From Barrientosiimonas humi (lineage in GTDB: Bacteria > Actinomycetota > Actinomycetes > Actinomycetales > Dermatophilaceae): a stretch of DNA of 64,000 nucleotides. Shown here piece after piece: positions 53,336 to 62,037 of this stretch. The stretch spans positions 1,023,375-1,087,374 of the forward strand of contig NZ_VFOK01000001.1 of the NCBI RefSeq assembly GCF_006716095.1, given 5' to 3'. The translations under genes were made by a program, and so were the position numbers. The notes beneath the pieces were generated by a model that saw nothing but the letters and a program-made list of their open reading frames with translations, was not told where the DNA came from and did not search any database. Every line of letters starts with the position of its first letter. Positions within the stretch are counted from its first letter, which is position 1.

Positions 53336-54159
53336 GCACCGCCGCTGACACCCGCACCACCCGTCCCGAGCCGCGGCCCGTCGTCGCGCTCCCGAGCCGG
53401 CTCGACGACGTCCCCGCCACCGGGGTGCCGTTCGCCCGGCTGGTCAAGGTCGAGCTGCGCAAGGCCACCGACACCCGGGCCGGCCGCTGGCTGCTGGGGC
53501 TGATCGGCCTCGTCACGCTGATCGCGCTCGTCGCCGTGCTGTTCGTGGGCTCGCCGAGCGACGACAAGAACTTCGGGACCTTCCTGACCACGACGTTCCT
53601 GCCGCAGAACATCTTCCTGCCGATCGTCGGCATCCTCGTGGTGACCGCGGAGTGGTCGCAGCGCACGGGCCTGGTGACGTTCTCGCTCGAGCCGCGGCGC
53701 GGCCGGGTCGGCTTCGCCAAGCTGGTCGCGGCGATCGTGCTCGGTCTGGCCACCGTGGCCCTCGGCGCGGTCCTCGCGGCGGGTACGACCTTCGCCGGTC
53801 AGCTGATCCGCGGCACCGACCCCTCGTGGTCGATCGGGTGGCAGACCGTGCTCGGCATCGTCGTCGGCCAGATCGTCGCGGTCGCGATGGGCGTGGCGTT
53901 CGGCATGCTCCTGCAGAACACGCCGGCCGCGATCGTGGCCTACCTGGTGCTTCCCATGCTGTGGAGCATCCTCGGCGCAGCCGTCTCCTGGCTCAGCACC
54001 GCCGGCGAGTGGCTCGACACGAGCCGCACGCTGCAGCCGCTGTACGAGGCGCAGATGCAGGGCGACGACTGGCCCAAGCTGTTCGTCTCGATCGCCGTGT
54101 GGGTCGTGCTCCCGCTGGTGCTGGGGATGATCCGCCTGCGCCGCAGCGAGGTGAAGTAG
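53332..54159 (+). CDS. ABC-2 type permease
   Basis: 275 residues. A cytoplasmic N terminus of about 50 residues precedes six membrane segments; the QRTGLVTFSLEPRRGRVGFAKL turn between helices 2 and 3 is typical of bacitracin-type permeases. It works with the ATPase just upstream. Both are likely targets of the adjacent response regulator. A strong hairpin follows 15 bases after the stop. Confidence 0.9.
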   Translation: MSTAADTRTTRPEPRPVVALPSRLDDVPATGVPFARLVKVELRKATDTRAGRWLLGLIGLVTLIALVAVLFVGSPSDDKNFGTFLTTTFLPQNIFLPIVGILVVTAEWSQRTGLVTFSLEPRRGRVGFAKLVAAIVLGLATVALGAVLAAGTTFAGQLIRGTDPSWSIGWQTVLGIVVGQIVAVAMGVAFGMLLQNTPAAIVAYLVLPMLWSILGAAVSWLSTAGEWLDTSRTLQPLYEAQMQGDDWPKLFVSIAVWVVLPLVLGMIRLRRSEVK

Positions 54160-54174
54160 CCGCGCAACAAGCTC

Positions 54175-54226
54175 GGACCGGTCGGACCGCCCTCATCTCG
54201 GGGGAGAGGGGCGGCCCGACCGGTCC
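54175..54226 (+). terminator. Terminator after the ABC-2 permease
   Basis: A 17-bp stem with one mismatch (54175-54191 with 54210-54226) encloses an 18-base loop, directly after the permease gene. Confidence 0.75.
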
Positions 54227-54285
54227 GGAACGTTCCCCGCGGCCTGTCGCCGCATCGCACGACCCGACGAGGATCGGTGAGGCAG

Positions 54286-55047
54286 ATGAACGAGCAGGTC
54301 GCAGGACAGCCAGGTCAACCAGGACAACCAGGACAACGGCGGCGCGTCGGCCCGGTCGCGCGCGGCGTGCTGTGGGTGGTGACCGTCGTGACGCTCCTGG
54401 CCGGAGCCGGCGTCACCACCGCCGCAGCGTTGCAGGGCCGCGACTTCTTCACCACCGGATACGCCCCGCTGCGCACCGGCTCCGCCGCGATGGTGACCCG
54501 CGAGATCGACGTCGAGGGACGCCGTCCCACCGACCCGCAGAACGACCCGGGCGACCTGGCGCGCGTGCGCATCCAGGTGCGCGGCATCGAGCCCGGGCGG
54601 CCGGTCTTCGTCGGGATCGCGCGCCGTGCCGACGTCGAGCGATACCTGCGCGGGACGGCCCACGACGAGATGTCGACCTTCACGACCGACCCGCTGCGGG
54701 TGTCGTGGACGCGCCGGCCTGGCGGGTCGGTGGCGCCGCCGCCCGGCGAGCAGCCGTTCTGGGTCGCGACCTCGCAGGTGACCGGCCCCGGCACCGCCGA
54801 GCTGCAGTGGGACAAGTCGCTGGGCGAGTGGATGGCCGTGGCGATGAACGCCGACGGGTCACCGGGCGTGCAGCTGGAGGCGAACGTCGGGCTGCGGTTC
54901 GGGTTCCTGCTGCCGACGGGGCTGGGGCTGCTGGCCCTCTCGCTGGCGGGCGGTGCCGCGCTGGTCGCCACCCGGCGCCGCGCGGCGGAGCTCCGAGCTG
55001 TTCGGGCGGCCGCTCAGGCGCCGTCGGACAGGCTCATCGGCCCGTAG
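54286..55047 (+). CDS. Conserved membrane protein with extracytoplasmic domain
   Basis: 253 residues. A PGQ-repeat N terminus is followed by one helix (about 26-48). An outside domain of about 150 residues contains no cysteine, and a second helix (about 206-226) ends in an Arg-rich cytoplasmic tail. I do not recognise the family. A GTG at 54277 is an equally possible start. The stop overlaps the convergent 71-residue gene by 34 bases. Confidence 0.8.
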   Translation: MNEQVAGQPGQPGQPGQRRRVGPVARGVLWVVTVVTLLAGAGVTTAAALQGRDFFTTGYAPLRTGSAAMVTREIDVEGRRPTDPQNDPGDLARVRIQVRGIEPGRPVFVGIARRADVERYLRGTAHDEMSTFTTDPLRVSWTRRPGGSVAPPPGEQPFWVATSQVTGPGTAELQWDKSLGEWMAVAMNADGSPGVQLEANVGLRFGFLLPTGLGLLALSLAGGAALVATRRRAAELRAVRAAAQAPSDRLIGP

Positions 55048-55229
55048 ACCACCGCGCCGTCCTCGTGCAGCGTGACCGAGGAGACGCCGGCGTCGGCGAG
55101 CTCGCGCCACTGCTCACCCAGCCACGACTCGGCGTCGCTCTGCGTCGGGAACGAGGTGGTGACCAGCTCGGGCCGCCCGGCGACCTCGGAGCCGGCCGAG
55201 TCCTGGTAGCTCCAGGTCCAGGCGCTCAT
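55014..55229 (-). CDS. Small conserved hypothetical protein (71 residues)
   Basis: A soluble acidic protein beginning MSAWTWSYQDSAG, with an aromatic first strand and a WLGEQWRELADAGV helix. The sequence runs like a compact alpha/beta domain (strand, helix, strand VTLHEDGAVVYGP). Its ATG overlaps the stop of the DUF3043 gene, so the two are co-translated. Function unknown. Confidence 0.78.
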   Translation of the reverse strand: MSAWTWSYQDSAGSEVAGRPELVTTSFPTQSDAESWLGEQWRELADAGVSSVTLHEDGAVVYGPMSLSDGA

Positions 55230-55831
55230 CGGGCGTTCTTCCAGTCCTTGTCGCCGCGGGCGACCTGCGGTCGCGGCACGCGGGAGATGCGCATCTGGAA
55301 CGAGCGCATGATGGCGTACGACGCCGAGCCCTTCGGGGGCTCCTGGCCGAACTTCTCGACGATCGCCTTCTTCGTGCGGCGCCACATCAGGACGGCGTCG
55401 AGGATGCCGGCGATCACGATGCCCCAGACCAGGATCATCGCGGCCAGCTGCACGGCGGCGCCGAGCCGCACGAACATCAGCACCAGCACGATGAGCATCA
55501 GCGGCAGCAGGATCTCGCCGACGCTGAGCCGCGAGTCGACGCTGTTGCGGATGAACTTCTTGATCGGGCCGCGGTCGCGCGGCGGCAGGGCGCTCTCGTC
55601 GCCGCGGTTCATCGCCTCGCGCTGGGCGAGGCGGCTGGCGCGGGCCTGCTCCTTGCTCTGCTTCTTGGCGGCCTCGCGGTCGGCGGGGACGAGCGGCTTG
55701 CGCCGGGCGGCCTCCTGCTCGCGCCGCTTGGGCGTGGGGCGGCCCTTGCCGGGTTGACCGGGCTCGGTCACCGCCTCCTCGGTGGGGGCGGGATCCGTCG
55801 CGGGGGTCTGGTTCTTCTTGCGGCCGAGCAC
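55226..55831 (-). CDS. DUF3043 family membrane protein
   Basis: 201 residues. A long basic, charged N-terminal region (about 1-85, rich in Lys, Arg, Glu and Ala) precedes two helices (about 102-122 and 127-147) and a basic tail (RRTKKAIVEKFG). This matches actinobacterial DUF3043, whose role is unknown. The GTG at 55831 gives the family-like opening MLGRKK; a GTG at 55840 adds three residues. It is divergent from the M20 peptidase gene by 17 bases, leaving space only for overlapping or leaderless promoters. Confidence 0.85.
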   Translation of the reverse strand: MLGRKKNQTPATDPAPTEEAVTEPGQPGKGRPTPKRREQEAARRKPLVPADREAAKKQSKEQARASRLAQREAMNRGDESALPPRDRGPIKKFIRNSVDSRLSVGEILLPLMLIVLVLMFVRLGAAVQLAAMILVWGIVIAGILDAVLMWRRTKKAIVEKFGQEPPKGSASYAIMRSFQMRISRVPRPQVARGDKDWKNAR

Positions 55832-55848
55832 GCAGCACACTGTACGTC

Positions 55849-57201
55849 GTGACCTCCGAGCCCGACGCCGCCCGCCTGGACCAGCTGCGCACCACCGTCG
55901 CCGGGCTGATGCCGGCGGCCCGCGCCGACCTGGAGTCGCTCACCCGCATCCCGAGCGTCTCGCTCGGCAGCTTCGACCAGCAGCACGTGCAGGCCTCGGC
56001 CGAGGCGGTCGCCGACCTGCTGCGCGCCGAGGGGCTCGAGGTCGAGATCGTCAGCGAGGGCGGCCGGCCGGCGGTCATCGGGCACCGGGCCGCGCCCGAG
56101 GGAGCGCCGACGGTGCTGCTCTACGCCCACCACGACGTACAGCCGCCCGGTGACGAGAAGGACTGGGACACACCGCCGTTCGAGCCCACCGAGCGCGACG
56201 GTCGGCTCTACGGACGCGGCGCCGCCGACGACAAGGCCGGGGTCATGGCGCACCTGGTGGCGCTGCGCGCGCACGGCGACGACCTGCCGGTCGGCGTGAC
56301 CGTGTTCGTTGAGGGCGAGGAGGAGGTCGGCTCCGACTCGCTGCCGGCGCTGCTCGACAAGCACGGCGAGCGGCTGCGCGCCGACGCGATCGTGCTGGCC
56401 GACTCGACCAACTGGGACGTCGGCACCCCGGCCCTCACCACGACCCTGCGCGGGATGTTCCGGCTGGTCGTCACGGTGCGCACGCTGGACCACTCGGTGC
56501 ACTCGGGCATGTACGGCGGCCCGGTGCCCGACGCGATCACCGCCCTCGTGCGGTTGCTCGCGACGATGCACACCGACGCCGGCGACATCGCGGTCGAGGG
56601 CTTCGCGACCTCGGAGGCGACCGAGCTGGACTACCCCGAGGAGCGGCTGCGCGCCGAGAGCGGACTCCTGGAGGGCGTACGCCTGATCGGGTCGGGCTCG
56701 ATCCTGTCGCGCCTGTGGACCCGGCCCGCGATCACCACCATCGGCATCGACGCGCCGACCGTCGACACCTCCTCCAACACCCTGGTCGCCGAGGCGCGGG
56801 CCAAGGTCAGCGTGCGGCTGCACCCCGACGACGACCCGCGCGCGGCGTACGACCGGCTCGCCGCCCACCTGCGCGAGCACGCCCCGTGGGGAGCCCGCGT
56901 GGACGTACGGCTCGACGACGAGGGCCGCGGCTTCTCCGCCGACGCGCAGGGCCCGGTCTACGACGCGGCGCGCGCGGCGTTCGCCGACGCGTGGGGCACC
57001 GACCCGGTCGACATCGGGGTGGGTGGCTCGATCCCGTTCGTCGCCGCGTTCGCCGAGACCTTCCCCGACGCGGCGATCCTGGTCACCGGCGTCGAAGACC
57101 CCGACACCCGCGCGCACGGCGCCAACGAGTCGCTGCACCTGGGCGAGTTCGAGCGGGTCTGCCTCGCCGAGGCCGTGCTGCTGGAGCGCCTCGGGAGCTG
57201 A
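55849..57201 (+). CDS. M20 family dipeptidase
   Basis: A 450-residue di-zinc peptidase. Metal ligands are seen in YAHHDVQP, GRGAADDKAG, EGEEEVGS (catalytic and metal glutamates) and the C-terminal GANESLH histidine. A dimerisation domain is inserted at about residues 190-330. It hydrolyses dipeptides or related amides in the cytoplasm. The GTG start has CACACT seven bases upstream. Confidence 0.93.
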   Translation: MTSEPDAARLDQLRTTVAGLMPAARADLESLTRIPSVSLGSFDQQHVQASAEAVADLLRAEGLEVEIVSEGGRPAVIGHRAAPEGAPTVLLYAHHDVQPPGDEKDWDTPPFEPTERDGRLYGRGAADDKAGVMAHLVALRAHGDDLPVGVTVFVEGEEEVGSDSLPALLDKHGERLRADAIVLADSTNWDVGTPALTTTLRGMFRLVVTVRTLDHSVHSGMYGGPVPDAITALVRLLATMHTDAGDIAVEGFATSEATELDYPEERLRAESGLLEGVRLIGSGSILSRLWTRPAITTIGIDAPTVDTSSNTLVAEARAKVSVRLHPDDDPRAAYDRLAAHLREHAPWGARVDVRLDDEGRGFSADAQGPVYDAARAAFADAWGTDPVDIGVGGSIPFVAAFAETFPDAAILVTGVEDPDTRAHGANESLHLGEFERVCLAEAVLLERLGS

Positions 57202-57264
57202 GCGCCCAGCGGCTCCGCGGCCCTCGGCGGCGGGGCGGACAGGACCCCGACATACGGTGAGGGC

Positions 57265-58299
57265 ATGGCTCAGGGAACGTACGTCGAGAAGAGTTTCGAG
57301 CGCGACACCAACTACATCACCGACCGCATCGCCGCCGACGGCGAGTGGCCGGTCGAGGCGGGGCGCTACCGGTTGATCGCCGCGCGGGCGTGCCCGTGGG
57401 CCAACCGCACGATCATCGTCCGGCGACTCCTCGGTCTCGAGGACGCCATCTCGCTCGGGCTCGCCGGCCCGACGCACGACTCCGACAGCTGGACCTTCGA
57501 CCTCGACCCCGGCGAGGTCGACCCGGTGCTGCAGATCCCGCGGCTGAAGGACGCCTACCTCGAGCGGTTCCCCGACTACCCCCGCGGCATCACCGTGCCC
57601 GCGATCGTCGACGTGCCGACCGGGGAGGTCGTGACCAACGACTTCGCCCAGATCACCCTCGACTTCGAGACCGAGTGGACCGAGTTCTTCCGCGAGGGCG
57701 CGCCCGACCTGTGGCCGCAGGACCTGCGCGAGGAGATGGAGCCGGTGATGCACCGGATCTACACCGAGGTCAACAACGGCGTCTATCGCTGCGGGTTCGC
57801 CGGCGAGCAGGAGGCCTACGACAAGGCGTACGACCGGCTCTTCACCGCGCTCGACTGGCTGGAGGAGCGGCTCGCCGGGCAGCGCTACCTGATGGGCGAC
57901 ACCATCACCGAGGCCGACGTGCGGCTGTTCACCACGCTGGCCCGGTTCGACCCCGTCTACCACGGCCACTTCAAGTGCAACCGCAGCAAGCTCACCGAGA
58001 TGCCGGTGCTGTGGGCCTACGCGCGCGACCTGTTCCAGACCCCTGGGTTCGGCGACACCACCGACTTCACCCAGATCAAGGAGCACTACTACGTCGTGCA
58101 CACCGACGTGAACCCCACGCAGATCGTGCCCAAGGGGCCCGACCTCGCCGGCTGGGCGACCCCGCACGGCCGCGAGAAGCTGGGCGGCCGCCCGTTCGGC
58201 GACGGCACCCCGCCCGGTCCGCCGCCCGAGGCCGAGCGGGTGCCGACGAAGGACAACCCCCTGGTCGGCCCCGACGGGATGGTGCAGGTCGAGGCCTGA
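57265..58299 (+). CDS. Glutathionyl-hydroquinone reductase family protein (Xi-class GST)
   Basis: 344 residues. The thioredoxin-like domain carries the catalytic Cys43 in ACPWANR, the Xi-class motif. The helical domain contains YRCGFAGEQEAYDKAYDRLF and the conserved TEADVRLFTTLARFD. Family members reduce glutathionyl-hydroquinones. Actinobacteria normally use mycothiol, so a mycothiyl substrate is plausible. TACGGT six bases before the ATG suggests a leaderless transcript. The second repeat array lies directly behind it. Confidence 0.93.
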   Translation: MAQGTYVEKSFERDTNYITDRIAADGEWPVEAGRYRLIAARACPWANRTIIVRRLLGLEDAISLGLAGPTHDSDSWTFDLDPGEVDPVLQIPRLKDAYLERFPDYPRGITVPAIVDVPTGEVVTNDFAQITLDFETEWTEFFREGAPDLWPQDLREEMEPVMHRIYTEVNNGVYRCGFAGEQEAYDKAYDRLFTALDWLEERLAGQRYLMGDTITEADVRLFTTLARFDPVYHGHFKCNRSKLTEMPVLWAYARDLFQTPGFGDTTDFTQIKEHYYVVHTDVNPTQIVPKGPDLAGWATPHGREKLGGRPFGDGTPPGPPPEAERVPTKDNPLVGPDGMVQVEA

Positions 58300-58321
58300 C
58301 CGGCCGCCGGCGTACGCCCTC

Positions 58322-58542
58322 GCGGAGGACCGCTGAAGGGTGCGGTGGCGCTGTTCACGGTCTCGCGCTGGACCGCTGGAGGGTGCGGTGGGGCGCACGG
58401 TTCGGCGGAGGACCGCCAAGGGGTGCGGTGGCGCTGGGCACGGTGTCGCGGAGGACCGCTGGAGGGTGCGGTGGGGCGCACGGTTCGGCGGAGGACCGGT
58501 GGCGCGTGAGCCCGTGCCGGCGTACGCCCTCGCGGAGGACCG
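58322..58542. repeat. Second GCGGAGGACCG array (43/40-bp rhythm)
   Basis: In the 260-base gap between the convergent GST and MarP-like stops, the motif GCGGAGGACCG occurs at 58322, 58405, 58448, 58488 and 58532. A degenerate copy (GCTGGACCG) lies near 58367. Starting positions step by about 43, 40, 43, 40 and 44, the same alternation as the array at 8564-8882. Flanking words GGGTGCGGTG and GCGTACGCCCT are repeated too. No gene is credible here. Confidence 0.85.
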
Positions 58543-58559
58543 CCAAGGGGTGCGCCGGC

Positions 58560-59753
58560 TCACTCCTCCCGCGACACGCAGTTGCCCGTCGGGACTTCCG
58601 AGGACAGCTCGGCCGCCTGGTCGAGCCAGGAGTCGGTGGCGTCGTCGGTGAGCGCGTAGCCGGTGTTGGGGTCGTCGGCGGAGCGGGCGAACACGGTGCC
58701 TGCCACCTGGCCGTCGGTCGTCAGCAGCGGGCCGCCGGAGTCGCCGGGCAGCAGCTGGGCGTTGAGGGCGTAGATGTCGCGGTTGACCGGCTTGCTGCCG
58801 TAGACGTCGCGCCCCACGGCGGCCATCTGCGCCCGCACCCGCGCCGCGGTGAGCGTGTAGTCGCCGCCCTGCGGGTATCCCGCCGCCACGGCCTCGGCGC
58901 CGCGGTCGAGGTCGGGAGCGCGGTCGAGCACCGGCGCGTCGAGGGTGTCGACCCGCAGGATCGCCAGGTCCAGGTCGGGGTCGAACGCCACGACCGTGGC
59001 CTCATGCCGCTCGCCCTGCCCGCCGGGCTGCACGGTGATGCGCTGGCCGCCGGCCACGACGTGGGCGTTGGTGACCACGCGGTCCTCGCTCACGACCCAG
59101 CCGCTGCCGACGGAGCGCATCGCGCACGAGTCGGACGAGCTGCGGATCTTCATCACCGCGTCGCGGGCCCGCTCGATCGCGGGGGAGGAGGCGATGTCGG
59201 GGTCCGGGGCCTCGACCTCGACGTTAGGTTCACGCCCGGCGAACACCTCGGGGAACGGCGAGGCGTCGACCTGGTCACCGAACCGGCCCAGCGCGTCGCG
59301 CGCGCCCGGGGGAGCCGCCCGGTCCATGGCGCGCCAGCCGTAGGAGCTGTCCACCGCCCGCACCCCGTCGGCGCTCAGCAGCGGCCGGGCCGAGGCGAGC
59401 ACCGCCCACGAGGCCAGCAGCGTCGTGACGAGCAGCGCCACCGCCCCGAGCCCGGAGTCCAGCAGCCGCACCGGCCGTACGTTCGTCAGCCGCACCACGA
59501 CGCCGGCGAGGGCGCCCATGACCCCGGCGCCGACGGCGGCGAGCAGCAGGGCGGCCAGGACCACCACCAGCGCGGCGGTGTTGTCGGCCTCGGGTCGCAG
59601 GTCGAGGGCGTCCAGGACGGCCGGGGTGGCGGCCAGCCCGAGGAGCAGGCCGGCGATCCAGCCGACCGCGGTGAGCGCAGAGGTGACCAGCCCGCGCCGC
59701 CAGCCCAACCACACGGCGAGCAGCGCCACCAGCACCAGAACCAGGTCGATCAT
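58560..59753 (-). CDS. MarP-like membrane serine protease
   Basis: 397 residues. Four N-terminal membrane helices (about 1-120, CvpA-like), a linker, then a chymotrypsin-fold protease. The triad is histidine in TNAHVVAGG, aspartate in DLDLAILRV and serine in PGDSGGPLL. Cysteines in SDSCAMRS and the final NCVS could make the redox disulfide known from Mycobacterium MarP. MarP acts in the periplasm in acid and oxidative stress. The ATG at 59753 opens MIDLVLVLVALL. Confidence 0.92.
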   Translation of the reverse strand: MIDLVLVLVALLAVWLGWRRGLVTSALTAVGWIAGLLLGLAATPAVLDALDLRPEADNTAALVVVLAALLLAAVGAGVMGALAGVVVRLTNVRPVRLLDSGLGAVALLVTTLLASWAVLASARPLLSADGVRAVDSSYGWRAMDRAAPPGARDALGRFGDQVDASPFPEVFAGREPNVEVEAPDPDIASSPAIERARDAVMKIRSSSDSCAMRSVGSGWVVSEDRVVTNAHVVAGGQRITVQPGGQGERHEATVVAFDPDLDLAILRVDTLDAPVLDRAPDLDRGAEAVAAGYPQGGDYTLTAARVRAQMAAVGRDVYGSKPVNRDIYALNAQLLPGDSGGPLLTTDGQVAGTVFARSADDPNTGYALTDDATDSWLDQAAELSSEVPTGNCVSREE

Positions 59754-59881
59754 GCCGATCAGGATGCACAACCCAGATGGGGGAGCGCTGTGACTTGCTG
59801 TGACGTTGCGGGGAACGCCACCGCCGGTGCCCGGCCGACCGCCGGTGCCGAGCCACAGCCGCCCGTGCGAGCATCCGGCGC

Positions 59882-60586
59882 GTGGAGCAGTTCTGGGCCG
59901 AGATCAGCGGCGTGCAGCCGGCGCCGCCGCGCGCCGTCGTCGCGCTGCTCGGCGCCCTGGCCCTGGGCCTGATCGCCTGGCGGCCGAGCTGGCGGGTGCT
60001 GCGCCAGGTCGTGACGATCGCTCACGAGGGCGCGCACGCGCTGGTGGCGCTGGCGAGCGGCCGCTCGCTGCACGGCGTGCGCCTGCACCGCGACACCTCC
60101 GGCCTCACCGTGACCCGCGGGCTGGCGCGCGGGCCGGGGGTGGTCGCGACGCTGGCGGCGGGCTACCCCGGCCCCGCGCTGCTCGGCCTCGCCGGCGCCT
60201 GGGTGCTCGGGCTCGGCCGAGCGGTGCTGCTGCTGTGGCTGCTGCTGGTGGTGCTCGCGGCGCTGCTGCTGCAGATCCGCAACTGGTTCGGCCTCGCGGC
60301 GGTGCTGCTCAGCGGCGGGGTGCTCGTGCTGGTCACCCGCTACCTGCCGGGCGAGGGGCAGACCGCGTTCGCGTACGCCCTGGTCTGGTTCCTGCTGCTC
60401 GCCGCGCCGTACGCCGTCGTCGACCTCGTGCGCGCCCGTCGCCACGGCGGCGCCCACGACTCCGACGCCGACCAGCTCGCGCGGCTCACGCCGCTGCCGG
60501 CCGGCGTCTGGGTCGTGGTCTTCCTGCTCGTCACGCTGGGTTGCCTGCTCGGTGGCGCCGCGCTGATGCTCGGCCGCCTGTGGTGA
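59882..60586 (+). CDS. M50B-like membrane metalloprotease family protein
   Basis: 234 residues with five to six helices and the zinc-site motif HEGAH (about residues 49-53, TIAHEGAHALVAL), as in site-2-protease-like M50B proteins. A second metal-ligand motif is less clear. GAGCAT seven bases before the GTG fits the window's leaderless pattern. It is divergent from the MarP-like gene 128 bases away. Proteolytic activity and substrate are unproven. Confidence 0.85.
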   Translation: MEQFWAEISGVQPAPPRAVVALLGALALGLIAWRPSWRVLRQVVTIAHEGAHALVALASGRSLHGVRLHRDTSGLTVTRGLARGPGVVATLAAGYPGPALLGLAGAWVLGLGRAVLLLWLLLVVLAALLLQIRNWFGLAAVLLSGGVLVLVTRYLPGEGQTAFAYALVWFLLLAAPYAVVDLVRARRHGGAHDSDADQLARLTPLPAGVWVVVFLLVTLGCLLGGAALMLGRLW

Positions 60587-60604
60587 CCCTGCCCGTGACT
60601 CCGC

Positions 60605-61204
60605 TCAGAGCCAGGCGTCCAGCCGCGGCGGCGTCTCGGCCCGGCCGGTGAGCCAGGCGACCAGCTGCGGTCCCGCCTCGCCCCCGGCGTACGTCGTCGC
60701 CGCCTCTCCCGCGAGCCGCGCCCGCACGTCGGCGGGCACGTCCCTGAAGCTGAACCCGACGTCGAGGTCGACTGTGTGCACCCACACCTCGCGGGTGCGC
60801 AGCCACGCGATCTCCGTGGCCGGCACGGTGCGGCCGCGCGCGGTGCGCACCTCGGCGCGCCACTGCTGCGGGCCGAGCCGGTCCAGCCCCGCGCGCAGCC
60901 GGCGGGCCGAGGCGTGCACCAGCTCGCGCAGCCGGTCCGGGGGCAGCGTGGCGCCGTGGGCGATCTCCTCCGCGCGCTGCTCGGCGTCGGCGTACATCGG
61001 GTTCTCGATGCCGGTGCGCGCCCACTCGGCGAGCCGGGTGAGCGCCTCGGCGTTGAAGTGCACGTGGGCCAGTAGGTGCGAGCGGCTCCAGCCCGGCAGC
61101 AGCGACGGCCCGGCGAACGCGGCGTCGTCGAGGCGGTCGACCTGGTCGAGCAGCGCGTCGGTGCCGTCGACCATCCAGCCGTACGCCGTCGTCACCCCCG
61201 TCAT
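60605..61204 (-). CDS. Maleylpyruvate isomerase, mycothiol-dependent type
   Basis: A 199-residue DinB-fold protein whose metal-binding site includes HLLAHVHFNAEAL, with a further histidine in VWVHTVDLDVG. Related enzymes use mycothiol to isomerise maleylpyruvate to fumarylpyruvate in the gentisate pathway. It is last in the order transporter, gentisate dioxygenase, fumarylpyruvate hydrolase, isomerase, each overlapping or nearly so, which makes this assignment firm. Confidence 0.92.
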   Translation of the reverse strand: MTGVTTAYGWMVDGTDALLDQVDRLDDAAFAGPSLLPGWSRSHLLAHVHFNAEALTRLAEWARTGIENPMYADAEQRAEEIAHGATLPPDRLRELVHASARRLRAGLDRLGPQQWRAEVRTARGRTVPATEIAWLRTREVWVHTVDLDVGFSFRDVPADVRARLAGEAATTYAGGEAGPQLVAWLTGRAETPPRLDAWL

Positions 61205-62037
61205 GCCCGGCCCCGCACCTCGACGCGCGAGCGGCCGAGCCCGCTGATCTCGGTGGTCAGCACGTCGCCGTCCGCGAGGTAGCGGGCGGGTGTGCGCGCG
61301 TGGCCGACCCCGCCGGGCGTCCCGGTCGCGATGACGTCGCCGGGCTGCAGGGTGAGGATGCGCGAGACGTACGCCACCAGCGCCACCGGGTCGAACACCA
61401 GGTCGGCGGTGTCGGCCTTCTGCACCGTCTCGCCGTCGACCTGCCCGAGCAGCTCCAGCCGCGGACGCACGCCGCCCTCGAGCTCGTCGGGGGTGACCAG
61501 GAACGGGCCGAACGGCGTGGTGGCCTCGAACGTCTTGCCCTGCAGCCACTGCGGGCTGCGGTACTGCCAGTCGCGGGTCGTCACGTCGTTGAGCACCGAG
61601 AACCCGGCGATCGCCTCGGCCGCGGCCGCCTCGTCGGCGTGCCGCACCCGGGCGCCGACCACGACGGCCAGCTCGGCCTCCCAGTCGACCGCGTCGGACT
61701 CGGCCGGCAGCACCAGCGGGTCGTCCGCCCCGATCAGCGCCTCGGGGTACTTCGCGAACAGCGTCGGGAACTGCGGGATCTCGCGGCCCATCTCGGTGAT
61801 GTGCTGGCGGTAGTTCAGCCCGACGCACACGATCTTGCCCGGGCGCGGGACGACCGGGGCGAAGCTCAGCTGCTCCGGACGTACGGCCAGCGGGTCGCCG
61901 CCCGCCGCGCGCTCGCGCCACCCGGGCTCGGCGAGCAGCGCGCCCAGGTCGCTCACCCCCAGGTCGAGCACGGTGTCGCCGTCGATGCGCACCGCGCGGG
62001 TGCGCTCGTCGGGGCGGCGGATGGTGGCCAGCTTCAT
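61201..62037 (-). CDS. Fumarylpyruvate hydrolase (FAH family)
   Basis: A 278-residue FAH-fold hydrolase. The metal-binding region DWEAELAVVVG supplies the acidic ligands. CVGLNYRQHITEMG, FPTLFAKYPEALIG and GDVIATGTPGGVGHAR are standard motifs. It cleaves fumarylpyruvate to fumarate and pyruvate, ending gentisate breakdown. Its start overlaps the gentisate dioxygenase stop by four bases, and its stop overlaps the isomerase start. Confidence 0.92.
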   Translation of the reverse strand: MKLATIRRPDERTRAVRIDGDTVLDLGVSDLGALLAEPGWRERAAGGDPLAVRPEQLSFAPVVPRPGKIVCVGLNYRQHITEMGREIPQFPTLFAKYPEALIGADDPLVLPAESDAVDWEAELAVVVGARVRHADEAAAAEAIAGFSVLNDVTTRDWQYRSPQWLQGKTFEATTPFGPFLVTPDELEGGVRPRLELLGQVDGETVQKADTADLVFDPVALVAYVSRILTLQPGDVIATGTPGGVGHARTPARYLADGDVLTTEISGLGRSRVEVRGRA

